The position numbers and the translations under genes were made by a program. From Nitrosomonadales bacterium (GTDB lineage: Bacteria > Pseudomonadota > Gammaproteobacteria > Burkholderiales > Gallionellaceae), in the NCBI GenBank assembly GCA_016235045.1, contig JACRME010000004.1, positions 186,001 to 250,000 on the forward strand: a stretch of 64,000 nucleotides of DNA, in the 5' to 3' direction. Every line of letters starts with the position of its first letter. Positions within the stretch are counted from its first letter, which is position 1. Below, in pieces: positions 36,771 through 44,859 of this stretch. Under the pieces are notes generated by a model, which had not been told where the DNA came from, searched no databases, and saw only the letters and a program-made list of their open reading frames with translations.

Positions 36771-37441
36771 TTATTGGGCGTACTTCGCTTATTCATGGCA
36801 ATGGGTGGCGGCAGGTTGGCAACATTAATCGTCGGTGTGGATATGGCTCTTGGGCCATTGATTACATTAATAATTTTCGACACCCGAAAAAAAGGTCTTG
36901 TCTATGACCTAGCTGTAGTGGTCGCAATTCAACTGGGCGCACTGGGCTACGGAGTTCATACCATGTTCGCTGCTCGACCTGCATTCATCGTGTTTACAGG
37001 ACAGGAATTGGCGGTAATCTCAGCGGTGGATATTGACGAGAAAAAACTGGCAAAGGCCAAAATTGAAGATTTCCGCCACTTCAGCCTGACCGGCCCTGTG
37101 CTTGTGGCAGTAGCCCCCCCAATGATCGAAAAGAACTCTCCGATATTGCCTTTGTAAGCGCATTTGGTCTTGGAATCCAGCACTTCCCGAAATATTACGT
37201 TCCCTATGCTGACAAGCGTCAGCAAGCTCTTAAGGAAAGCAGGCCATTGATTGATTTGAAACCTGAACCGCAAGACAAAGAACGACTAAGGAAATATTTG
37301 AAACAGTCAAATGATAACAAGTTGCGCTTCTTGCCTGTGACCAGCGACTACAAACAACTGACCGCTATACTTGATCCCGTCAGCGGTGACCTAGTGGAAA
37401 TTCTCGACATTAGTAGTGCAGGTTACAGGAAGACCGAGTGA
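36771..37441 (+). pseudogene. Decayed type IV pilin accessory protein gene (TfpZ/TfpX-like)
   Basis: The first frame (36774-37157) encodes GVLRLFMAMGGGRLATLIVG, VDMALGPLITLIIFDTRKKG, DLAVVVAIQLGALGYGV and AARPAFIVF, typical of inner-membrane pilin accessory proteins. It lacks the N-terminal membrane helix and an in-frame stop lies just upstream. At a run of seven C (37114-37120) the reading frame breaks. The other frame continues with the expected C-terminus (FVSAFGLGIQHFPKYYVPYA, then KRQQALKESRPL), ending at 37441. It sits convergent to two pilin genes, its usual partners. The truncated N-terminus makes simple sequencing error an incomplete explanation. Confidence 0.75.
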
Positions 37442-37498
37442 CCAGCGGCCACGCAGCACGATTGATCGAGCTTTCGGTCAAGGTCCGCCTTGAGAGCC

Positions 37499-37531
37499 AA
37501 AAAAACCCCGCCGTTTGTTGAAGGCGGGGTT
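37499..37531 (-). terminator. Rho-independent terminator of the pilin genes
   Basis: On the minus strand AACCCCGCC and GGCGGGGTT form a 9-bp stem with a 10-base loop. A TTTTTTTGG tract follows directly. It lies about 70 bases past the stop of the downstream pilin gene (37601). Confidence 0.88.
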
Positions 37532-37600
37532 GGAGTATTGCCCAAAGCTGGACGAGCGGACAATCGTGCCAAAATTATGTGTGGCGCCGCCCTTTACTCC

Positions 37601-38056
37601 TTAGGGACAACCGCCTTGACCGGGTTTCAGGCCGCGGATGGAATCGCAAATAGTGCCACTTGCTGCCCATTCCATGTTGGCCGCACCGACCATTGCAGCC
37701 GCAGTTGGCGGGGTCAAAACATAAACTAAATTGACACCTGCGGTGGTAGTGGCTCCAGTCGTGGCGGTAATCACGCCGGCAGCAGAAGTTGTTACCGCAG
37801 CTGTAATGAACTTCGTTACACCCACAGTGGGAATGCTACCTGCTCCTTGCGTTGCACAGTTCGTCCAAGCGCCTTCCACTTGAAAGCATTCTGCCATCGC
37901 AGATTTCAGGGGATTCAATTCCTCTGCTGCTCCGGAAGCGCGAGTGCGCGAAATGTAGTGAGAATACTGAGGTATCGCAATCGCCGCCAGAATGCCGATG
38001 ATCGCCACCACAATCATTAATTCTATCAAGGTAAAACCTTTTTGAACCTGTTTCAT
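37601..38056 (-). CDS. Type IV major pilin (downstream copy)
   Basis: The 151-residue type IVa prepilin has a short leader, [20 protein letters not shown] at the prepilin peptidase site, and the Glu5 typical of pilins. The mature part ends with two cysteine pairs ([25 protein letters not shown]), the second forming the disulfide-bound D region. The ATG at 38056 has GGGAGA upstream. It is nearly identical to the pilin at 38220-38675, differing at about 16 positions, mostly outside the N-terminal helix. A terminator follows. Absence of a consensus promoter in front suggests read-through from the upstream copy. Confidence 0.95.
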   Translation of the reverse strand: MKQVQKGFTLIELMIVVAIIGILAAIAIPQYSHYISRTRASGAAEELNPLKSAMAECFQVEGAWTNCATQGAGSIPTVGVTKFITAAVTTSAAGVITATTGATTTAGVNLVYVLTPPTAAAMVGAANMEWAASGTICDSIRGLKPGQGGCP

Positions 38057-38137
38057 TTTTTTCTCCCGATGCAAATGTTGGTAAAGGAAAAAAGAAGGAG
38101 ACGTTGGCCTGAAATTTTCGTAACGTTCTTAACACAA

Positions 38138-38166
38138 AGCCCCACCCCCTTATGAGGGACGGGGCT
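38138..38166 (-). terminator. Hairpin between the two pilin genes, probable attenuator
   Basis: On the minus strand AGCCCCGTCCC and GGGGGTGGGGCT pair into a stem with a short loop (CTCATAA). A weak T-rich tract (TTTGTGTT) follows. It lies 54 bases after the upstream pilin stop. It would let most transcripts stop after the first pilin, giving the second lower expression. Confidence 0.65.
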
Positions 38167-38219
38167 CGACTGTTACTGAACAACAGAACCGGGGAAATAG
38201 ATGTCCCCGCTATGGCGCG

Positions 38220-38675
38220 TTACGGGCAACCGCCTTGACCAGGTTTCAGGCCACGGGTGGGGTTACAAATCGTACCACTGGCGACCCAATCCATGTTGGC
38301 CGCACCAACCATTGCTGCTGCAGTTGGCGGGGTCAAGATATAAGTCAAATTGACACCGGCCGTGGTAGTGGCTCCCGTCGTGGCGGTAATCACACCAGCA
38401 GCAGAAGTTGTAACAGCGGCTGTGATGAACTTGGTTACGCCCACGGTCGGAATGTTACCGGCACCTTGAGTTGTGCAGTTAGTCCAAGCACCTTCCACTT
38501 GGAAGCACTCAGACATGGCCGTCTTCAGGGAATTCAATTCCTCGGCTGCGCCGGAAGCACGGGTACGTGACGTATAGTCAGAATACTGCGGAATCGCGAT
38601 TGCTGCCAAGATACCGATAATCGCGACTACGATCATCAGTTCGATCAGGGTAAAACCTTTCTGAATTCGTTTCAT
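38220..38675 (-). CDS. pilA: Type IV major pilin (upstream copy)
   Basis: The 151-residue type IVa prepilin starts [19 protein letters not shown]. It has the conserved N-terminal helix, Glu5, and C-terminal cysteines ([25 protein letters not shown]). It is the first gene after a sigma-54-like promoter (38748-38766), the usual control of pilA. The nearly identical copy downstream implies recent duplication or maintenance by gene conversion. No pilus assembly genes (pilBCDMNOPQ) lie in the window, although a GspE-type ATPase is at 40554-42950. Confidence 0.95.
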   Translation of the reverse strand: MKRIQKGFTLIELMIVVAIIGILAAIAIPQYSDYTSRTRASGAAEELNSLKTAMSECFQVEGAWTNCTTQGAGNIPTVGVTKFITAAVTTSAAGVITATTGATTTAGVNLTYILTPPTAAAMVGAANMDWVASGTICNPTRGLKPGQGGCP

Positions 38676-38747
38676 GTTGAGCTCCTTAGGATATTAAAAT
38701 TTTGCCGCTGCCCTCGCGGGCTACACACAAGGTGTGCAGTCGGATAG

Positions 38748-38766
38748 TAGCAGAAGCCGTGCCAAA
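38748..38766 (-). promoter_or_regulatory. Sigma-54 promoter upstream of pilA
   Basis: The minus strand reads TTGGCACGGCTTCTGCTA, fitting TGGCACG-N4-TTGCT with one mismatch (C for the first T of TTGC) and correct spacing. It lies about 73 bases before the first pilin ATG. RpoN control through PilR is the established pattern for pilA in proteobacteria. Confidence 0.8.
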
Positions 38767-38908
38767 CGGTAAACCCATTGCACAAGGCCTGAAATTGCGG
38801 GGTTTGGCGCGTTTTGCTGATGTTTGCACCGCAAAAAGTTTGGCGTAAGCGCAAAAAATGGGCAGGCTGCTGACGCTTTTTGTCACTTGTACCGGCGGGT
38901 GTGCATTT

Positions 38909-40543
38909 TCAGGCTGAATAGCCCGGAATCTTGCTCTCGTCCACTTCGTCGATCTGCTCGGGGGCGAGAAATTGCCTGGCGTAGTCGAGGTAGACCTTTT
39001 CGCGTATGAACACGTCGAACAGATCCGGGTCGATATGGCCGTTTTGCTTGAATTTCCCCAGGATGGCCAGCGACTCGGTCAGGGTTTTGCCTTCCTTGTA
39101 GGGGCGGTCTTTGGCCGTGAGCGCTTCGAAGATGTCGGCGATGCCCATGACGCGGGCCTGGATCGGCATTTGTTCGCGCGTCAGCCCTTTGGGATAGCCC
39201 TTGCCGTCCATGCGCTCGTGATGCCCGCCTGCATATTCCGGCACATGTTTGAGGTGGTTGGGCCAGGGTAGCGCTTCCAGCATTTTGATAGTGACATTGA
39301 TGTGGTGGTTGATGACCGCGCGCTCCGCCGCCGTGAGCGTGCCAGCGCGGATGGTGAGGTTTTCCAATTCTTCCGCGTTCAGGAAATTGGCCTGTTTGCC
39401 CTGCACGTCGCGCCATTGATATTGGGCGATCTGCTGCACGCGGGCGATGTCGGCATCCAGCATCTTCTCCGAACCGATGTTGCTTTGGCGCAAGAAATTC
39501 CGGTCATCGTCCAATTGCCGGACAAACGCTTCATACTCGGCCTGCGTCCTGACGCCCCTGAGCACTTCAATCTCGGCATCGCGCTTGAGTACCTCAAAGC
39601 GCGTGTCGATCTGGTTAATACGGTCGCAGATGGTCTGCATCTTGGTGGATTTGTCCACCACATGCACCGGTGTGGTGATCTTGCCGCAGTCGTGCAGCAA
39701 GCCCGCAATCTTGAGTTCGTAGCGATCCTTGTCGGTCAGGTTGAAATCCTTGAGCGCCCCCAGTTTGGAGCGGTTCGCCGCCTCCGCCAGCATCATGGTC
39801 AGCGCGGGAACGCGCGCGCAGTGGCCGCCGGTGTAGGGCGATTTATCGTCGATGGCGGTGTTGATCAGGTTGATCAGGGACTCGAACAGCTTTTCGAGTT
39901 GCTGGATCAGGCGCCGGTTGCTCAGCGCGATGGCGGCCTGCGAAGCCAGCGATTCGAGCAACTGCTGGTCGTCCTTGGAGAATTGCTTGACCTCGCCGCT
40001 CTTCTCGTCGAGCGCATTGATCAATTGCAGTACGCCGATGATCTCGTGTTCGTGGTTGCGCATCGGGACCGACAGGAACGAGCGCGACCGATAACCGGTC
40101 TTGGCATCGAAATTTTTCGTGCCGGAAAAATCGAAGCCTTCGGCGGTATACGCGTCCGGAATGTTGACGGTTGCGTCGCGCAGCACGGAATAGCTCACCA
40201 CCATCGCCAGGTTCGGCTCATCCTCGTGATAAAGCGCAATCGGGTAAAACGGTATCGGGTTGCCGGAGGTGCCGCCCATGCGGATATTGAGCGAGTCGTT
40301 GTGCAGGATTTCAAATGTCAGCACCCGCTTCTCGGCATCCACCAGATACAGCGTCCCGGCATCGGCATTGGTAATCTTCTTGGCCGCATTGAGGATGGTT
40401 TCCAGCAGCCGGTTGATGTCGCGTTCGCTGGACAATGCGGCGCCGATTGCGTTGAGGTCGTTCAGGCGATTGAGCAGGCTCTCCAGCATGGCTCGCTGGG
40501 CCTGCTCTTGCGCCATGTAGGTTTGAACCTTGGAAGTTTCCAC
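38909..40543 (-). CDS. GAF domain HD-GYP phosphodiesterase with internal insertion
   Basis: The 544-residue predicted c-di-GMP hydrolase has an N-terminal GAF domain (about 20-205, INRLLETILNAAKKITNADA, VLQLINALDEKSGEV). Its HD-GYP domain contains HCARVPAL, GLLHDCGKI, INHHINVTI, HHERMDGKGYPKGL and MGIADIFEALTAKDRPY. About 120 residues separate the HD motif from the next conserved His pair, about 90 more than is usual, so the domain carries an insertion. It starts at GTG with AGAGGAAGAA upstream. It lies 10 bases after the GAF-GspE gene, so the two belong to one transcript. Confidence 0.92.
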   Translation of the reverse strand: METSKVQTYMAQEQAQRAMLESLLNRLNDLNAIGAALSSERDINRLLETILNAAKKITNADAGTLYLVDAEKRVLTFEILHNDSLNIRMGGTSGNPIPFYPIALYHEDEPNLAMVVSYSVLRDATVNIPDAYTAEGFDFSGTKNFDAKTGYRSRSFLSVPMRNHEHEIIGVLQLINALDEKSGEVKQFSKDDQQLLESLASQAAIALSNRRLIQQLEKLFESLINLINTAIDDKSPYTGGHCARVPALTMMLAEAANRSKLGALKDFNLTDKDRYELKIAGLLHDCGKITTPVHVVDKSTKMQTICDRINQIDTRFEVLKRDAEIEVLRGVRTQAEYEAFVRQLDDDRNFLRQSNIGSEKMLDADIARVQQIAQYQWRDVQGKQANFLNAEELENLTIRAGTLTAAERAVINHHINVTIKMLEALPWPNHLKHVPEYAGGHHERMDGKGYPKGLTREQMPIQARVMGIADIFEALTAKDRPYKEGKTLTESLAILGKFKQNGHIDPDLFDVFIREKVYLDYARQFLAPEQIDEVDESKIPGYSA

Positions 40544-40553
40544 TTCTTCCTCT

Positions 40554-42950
40554 CTACTTGATACAGACGGCTCGCACCTGATGGATGTCGGTGATGCCGC
40601 CCAGTACCTTTTCTATGCCATCCTGCTTCAGCGTGCGCATTCCCTCTTCCAGCGCGAGTGCGAACAACTCGGCAACCCGCGCATGTTCCTGAATGGCCTT
40701 CTTGACCGGATCGGTACCGATCAGCAATTCATGCAGGCCGACGCGCCCGCGATAGCCGGTGCCGGAACATTTCTCGCAGCCGACCTTTTCGTACAAGGTG
40801 ATCTGCCCCTTGTCGTCGCCGAACAGCCTGACCCACTCCGCATATAAATTCTTGAACGCGGCGTTGGGGTCTTTTTTCCAGGTCTCGGTGCTGCGCATTT
40901 CCTCGGCATATTCGGTCAGCAGCGCCTTGATCTCGTCCTGAGAGGCAATATGCGCTTTCTTGCAGTCCTTGCATAGCCGCTTGGCCAGGCGTTGCGCCAG
41001 GATGCCGAGCAAGGCATCGGCGAAGTTGAACGGATCCATACCCATGTCGAGCAGGCGGATGATGGATTCCGGCGCGCTGTTGGTGTGCAGGGTGGCAAAC
41101 ACCAGGTGACCGGTGAGCGAAGCCTCGATGCCGGTGGACACCGTTTCCTTGTCGCGCATTTCGCCGACCATGATCACGTCCGGGTCGGCACGCAGGAACG
41201 AGCGCATGATCGAGGCGAAGTCGAGCCCGGCTTTTTTGTTGACCTGCACCTGGCGCAGGCCTTTCTGCGTGATTTCAACCGGGTCTTCCACCGTCCAGAT
41301 TTTGGTATCCGGCTTGTTGATGTGCTTCAGGATCGAGTGCAGCGTGGTCGTTTTACCGGAACCGGTCGGGCCGCACACGAAGAACAGGCCATAGGGTTTA
41401 TTGATGGTCTTTTTCACCAACTCCAGATTGCGCGCCGAGAAACCCATCTGGTCCAGCGGGATGGGTTCGCCGGAGGCGAGGATACGCATCACCACGTCTT
41501 CCACGCCGCCCTGCGAGGGAATGGTGGCGACGCGCAGTTCGATGTCCAGCGGGCCGTACTTCTTGAATTTGATCTTGCCGTCCTGCGGCTTGCGTTTTTC
41601 GGAGATGTCCAGATCGCACATGATTTTCAGGCGTGTGACCAGCGCATTGCGATAAGTGGCGGGCACTTCGATGTAGTTCAGCAGCGAACCGTCCTTGCGC
41701 AGGCGTATGCCGGTCTTGCCCTTGCCCGGCATGGGTTCGACGTGGATATCCGACGCGCCCATCTTGTAGGCGTCGACGATGATCTTGTTGACCAGTTTGA
41801 CCAGTTCGTTGTCGGCCGCCGCGCTGACATCATCCTGGCTGACGCCGCTGGTGTCTTCTTCTTCGCCACCCAGCGAGGTCAGCAAATCATCCATCGACCC
41901 CATATCTTCAAAGCTGCCGGTGGCTTCGCCCACGCTGCTTCCGCCGCCGCCGCCGTAGAACTGGTCGAGCGTGGCCTTGAATTCGCGTTGCGTACAGACT
42001 TTGTAGATCAGGCGGTTTTTGGGGAAAATGTTGTTGACCACGCGCGAGGCCTGTATCCGCTCCGGGTCGGTAGTCAGGATGACCACGCCTTCCGCGGTAT
42101 CGTCCACCGGCACCCAGTGGCTGGTCTCCACATACTCGCGCCTGAGGTTGCGCAACAGTTCGGAGGGTTTGATCCGATCCGATTTGTAGGGCTCGTAAGG
42201 CACGCCGAAGAAACTGGACAAGGCCTTGCCCAGGGCATCGGGCTTGACCTGGAATTCGTCCAGCAACACATCCTCGACATCCACCCCTTTGCGCCGCGCG
42301 GTACGCGTTGCCAATTCGAATTCCGCGGCCGACATCACCGCATCGGATACGAGGTAATCGTATTTGGTCTTGACCGCGCCGGCCTGTTGCTGGCGCTGCT
42401 TGAGCGCGACCGCCAGGGTCTGCGTCAGTTCGCGCACCCCTTCTTCGACCATCGTGGGGAAAGGGATGCCCGCCTTGTTGTTGATGACCTGCATCACCCC
42501 GATCAGGTCGCCGCCTTCCACATCGATGATGGGGGCAACCAGCATCTGCTTGGTGCGGTAGCCGGTGCGCCGGTCTACGTCCTGCAGGAATCTCAGGGTC
42601 GTGCTGTATGCAGCCAGTTCATGCTCGTCGTACACGTCCTTGAGGTTGAGCAGCTTTTTGTGGAACGCGGCATATCCGGCAATGCTCTGCTCCGCGATTG
42701 GCAGCTTGAGATCCTTGAACGAATTCAGGCCGGTCTTGACCTTGGAGATCAGCGATGCCTTGTCGTCACCCACCACGTAGATGGTCAGCCGGTCCGCATT
42801 GAATAATGTGCATATGTCCTTGCTGACATCCAGCATGATCTCGTCGATATTGCTGGTGGCGTGGATCTTGTTGGTGACCTGATTAAGGTTCCTGGTGAAC
42901 TCCAACCGCAAGCCCATGTCGTTCATATTGCCTTGTCCCTGAGTCGCCAT
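40554..42950 (-). CDS. GAF-MshEN-GspE/PilB-type secretion or pilus ATPase
   Basis: This 798-residue hexameric ATPase is of the type II secretion/type IV pilus family. A GAF domain (about 15-195) is fused in front of an MshEN/GspE N-domain (about 200-345), a domain that in MshE binds c-di-GMP. An Asp/Ser/Gly-rich linker leads to the motor domain with CGPTGSGKTTTLHSI (about 530), the Asp box (TVEDPVEI), Walker B (DPDVIMVGEMRDKETV) and the His box. The zinc tetracysteine CKDCKK and CEKCSGTGYRGR is present. No secretin or platform genes neighbour it. The GAF fusion suggests control by a small ligand. Confidence 0.92.
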   Translation of the reverse strand: MATQGQGNMNDMGLRLEFTRNLNQVTNKIHATSNIDEIMLDVSKDICTLFNADRLTIYVVGDDKASLISKVKTGLNSFKDLKLPIAEQSIAGYAAFHKKLLNLKDVYDEHELAAYSTTLRFLQDVDRRTGYRTKQMLVAPIIDVEGGDLIGVMQVINNKAGIPFPTMVEEGVRELTQTLAVALKQRQQQAGAVKTKYDYLVSDAVMSAAEFELATRTARRKGVDVEDVLLDEFQVKPDALGKALSSFFGVPYEPYKSDRIKPSELLRNLRREYVETSHWVPVDDTAEGVVILTTDPERIQASRVVNNIFPKNRLIYKVCTQREFKATLDQFYGGGGGSSVGEATGSFEDMGSMDDLLTSLGGEEEDTSGVSQDDVSAAADNELVKLVNKIIVDAYKMGASDIHVEPMPGKGKTGIRLRKDGSLLNYIEVPATYRNALVTRLKIMCDLDISEKRKPQDGKIKFKKYGPLDIELRVATIPSQGGVEDVVMRILASGEPIPLDQMGFSARNLELVKKTINKPYGLFFVCGPTGSGKTTTLHSILKHINKPDTKIWTVEDPVEITQKGLRQVQVNKKAGLDFASIMRSFLRADPDVIMVGEMRDKETVSTGIEASLTGHLVFATLHTNSAPESIIRLLDMGMDPFNFADALLGILAQRLAKRLCKDCKKAHIASQDEIKALLTEYAEEMRSTETWKKDPNAAFKNLYAEWVRLFGDDKGQITLYEKVGCEKCSGTGYRGRVGLHELLIGTDPVKKAIQEHARVAELFALALEEGMRTLKQDGIEKVLGGITDIHQVRAVCIK

Positions 42951-42977
42951 TCCTTGTTCTCCTCAACCTTTCGACTG

Positions 42978-44057
42978 CTATTGTTGCTGCGCCTTGGGCA
43001 CAGACCACAAACCGTTTTCCAAAACGTATACATCGTAACCCGCTTGCGCCAGGATGAACGCCGCCGCCGAACTGCGGCTGCCGCTCTGGCAATACGCGAT
43101 GTACGGCGCGGCTTTGCTCAATACGCCAATGGCATTGCGGATGTCGTTAAGCGGCACATTGATCGCGCCCGGCAATTTATCGTAGCGATATTCGGGCGGA
43201 TGGCGCACATCCAGCCATACCGCGCCTTGCGCCACTTTCTGTTTTGCATCCTTGAAGCCGATGCGATGCAACAACGGTTCCTGCATCAACTCCAGGAAAT
43301 CCTGTTTCTTCAGCCGCAACAGCACGCCGTTGCTTTTCATGGTGACGGTTGCATTGCGTTTGGAGTCGGAGATCAGCGCCTCCTCCCCGAACACGTCGCC
43401 CGCCTTGAGTTCGGCCAGCACCAGGCTGGCCCCGCCGACCAGCCGCGTCACCTGCGCGCGCCCGCTTTCGATCAGGTAGTAATAATCGCCGTCGTCGCCT
43501 TCGCGGATGATGACATCCTTGTCCCATACCGCGATGGCCTCGATGCGGTTCAGCAGCTTGCCGATGTTGGCCGACGGCAGGTGCGCGAACGGGCTGTTGC
43601 TCAGGTTCTCCGCGCTGAACATGCCCGAATTGAGCAACCGCTTCACCGCGGACTCCGAGCTGTCTTTCAACGCCGTCGCCTTCACGTCGTCGTGATAGGC
43701 GAACTGGTCCCACGTCACCATGCGATCCAGCAGATCGTCGTTCACGCGCAAAAACTGCGCGCTGCCGCTCAACACCTGCGCCGAGCGTATCTCCGGCTGG
43801 CGCTTGCCGATGGGATGGCGAGCCCATTCCGAATCGGAGCGGATCAGCACGCGGTTCCCGTCTTCGTATTCGACCTCCACCTCTCCGCGCAACAAATAAA
43901 CCGATTGACCGCTCAGCGGCCGGTCAATGAACGGGTTCTGTCCCTGCGCAACGTTTTCCACATGGCAATAATCGAGCAACTCCCGCAACCGCGCCGGGCT
44001 GAACGAAGATATCGGCTCCAACGCGGCGAGCACCCTGATATCCAAAATGTCTAGCAT
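42978..44057 (-). CDS. Cyclic nucleotide-binding protein fused to rhodanese
   Basis: The 359-residue cytoplasmic protein has two cNMP-binding-like beta-rolls. The first (about 15-100) is degenerate. The second (about 145-255) is well formed: LLNRIEAIAVWDKDVIIREG, YYYLIESGRAQVTR, and AGDVFGEEALISDSKRNATV, the phosphate-binding cassette. A C-terminal rhodanese domain follows (about 262-355) with the active-site loop YCQSGSRSS. There is no HTH, so it is not a CRP-type activator. The gene lies between a phosphodiesterase-like gene and the GAF-GspE ATPase, and is a likely cAMP effector in this operon. Confidence 0.9.
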   Translation of the reverse strand: MLDILDIRVLAALEPISSFSPARLRELLDYCHVENVAQGQNPFIDRPLSGQSVYLLRGEVEVEYEDGNRVLIRSDSEWARHPIGKRQPEIRSAQVLSGSAQFLRVNDDLLDRMVTWDQFAYHDDVKATALKDSSESAVKRLLNSGMFSAENLSNSPFAHLPSANIGKLLNRIEAIAVWDKDVIIREGDDGDYYYLIESGRAQVTRLVGGASLVLAELKAGDVFGEEALISDSKRNATVTMKSNGVLLRLKKQDFLELMQEPLLHRIGFKDAKQKVAQGAVWLDVRHPPEYRYDKLPGAINVPLNDIRNAIGVLSKAAPYIAYCQSGSRSSAAAFILAQAGYDVYVLENGLWSVPKAQQQ

Positions 44058-44075
44058 GGTGTTTTCATTTGGCGG

Positions 44076-44840
44076 TTAAAACTCGAAAATTTGACCGTTC
44101 TGCAACATTTTCGGCACGAAATTCCTTACGCATTCTCCGACTTCCTGCATGGTCAGTTCAACCTCGCCCGGTTTCAGGTGCGTGATATAAATCCTGGGGT
44201 TGAGCTTGAGCTTGAGCAGTTCCTCGTTCAGCAGCGAAGGACAAAGATGCTTGGAGACGATGGCCAGTTCCTTTTCCGCATTCGAGAATGCGGTTTCGAC
44301 GATCAGGTATTCCAGGTTGCCGATGCGGTTGACCGATTCCCACAGGGCATCGCAGGTGGTCGTGTCGCCGCTGAATACCAGGCTGGCCTTGCCGCTGTCG
44401 ATCTGGAAACCGACAGCCGGGACGATATGGTTTGCCGGCAACGGCGTGATCCTGCGCCCCCCCACATCCACCGTTTCCATCAGCACGATGCGCTCGAAGC
44501 GCAATATGGGCTGGTTCAGATTGGGTATCTCGGTGAAGTCCGGCCATATCTCCCAGTTGAAGACATGCTCCTTGAGAATATCCAGCGTCGCGTCGGTGGC
44601 GTGAATAGTCAGGGGCTTGTCGCGCATGAAACCCACGCTGTCTATCAGCAACGGCAGGCAGGCGATATGATCGAGGTGCGAATGCGTCACGAAGACATGG
44701 TTGATCGCGCACATCTCGGCCAGGCTCAGGTCGCCGACGCCGGTACCGGCATCGACCAGCACGTCGTGGTCGAGCAGTAGCGAAGTCGTGCGCAAATTGC
44801 CGCCGATACCGCCACTGCACCCCAATATTCTCAGCTTCAT
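44076..44840 (-). CDS. Metallo-beta-lactamase-fold hydrolase, class II cyclic nucleotide phosphodiesterase-like
   Basis: The 254-residue protein has the metal-binding motif THSHLDHIACLP, close to the class II cAMP phosphodiesterase signature HxHLDH. Further ligands appear as PANHIVPAVGFQI, LVFSGDTTTCDALWE and ITHLKPGE. I chose the ATG at 44840 (MKLRILGCSGGIGGN) because the beta-lactamase fold starts there; upstream codons overlap the cyclase gene. It lies directly after an adenylate cyclase gene and before a cNMP-binding protein, which supports hydrolysis of cAMP as its role. RNase Z-like activity is an alternative. Confidence 0.85.
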   Translation of the reverse strand: MKLRILGCSGGIGGNLRTTSLLLDHDVLVDAGTGVGDLSLAEMCAINHVFVTHSHLDHIACLPLLIDSVGFMRDKPLTIHATDATLDILKEHVFNWEIWPDFTEIPNLNQPILRFERIVLMETVDVGGRRITPLPANHIVPAVGFQIDSGKASLVFSGDTTTCDALWESVNRIGNLEYLIVETAFSNAEKELAIVSKHLCPSLLNEELLKLKLNPRIYITHLKPGEVELTMQEVGECVRNFVPKMLQNGQIFEF

Positions 44841-44859
44841 CTTTGGCGTCCCCGAATAC

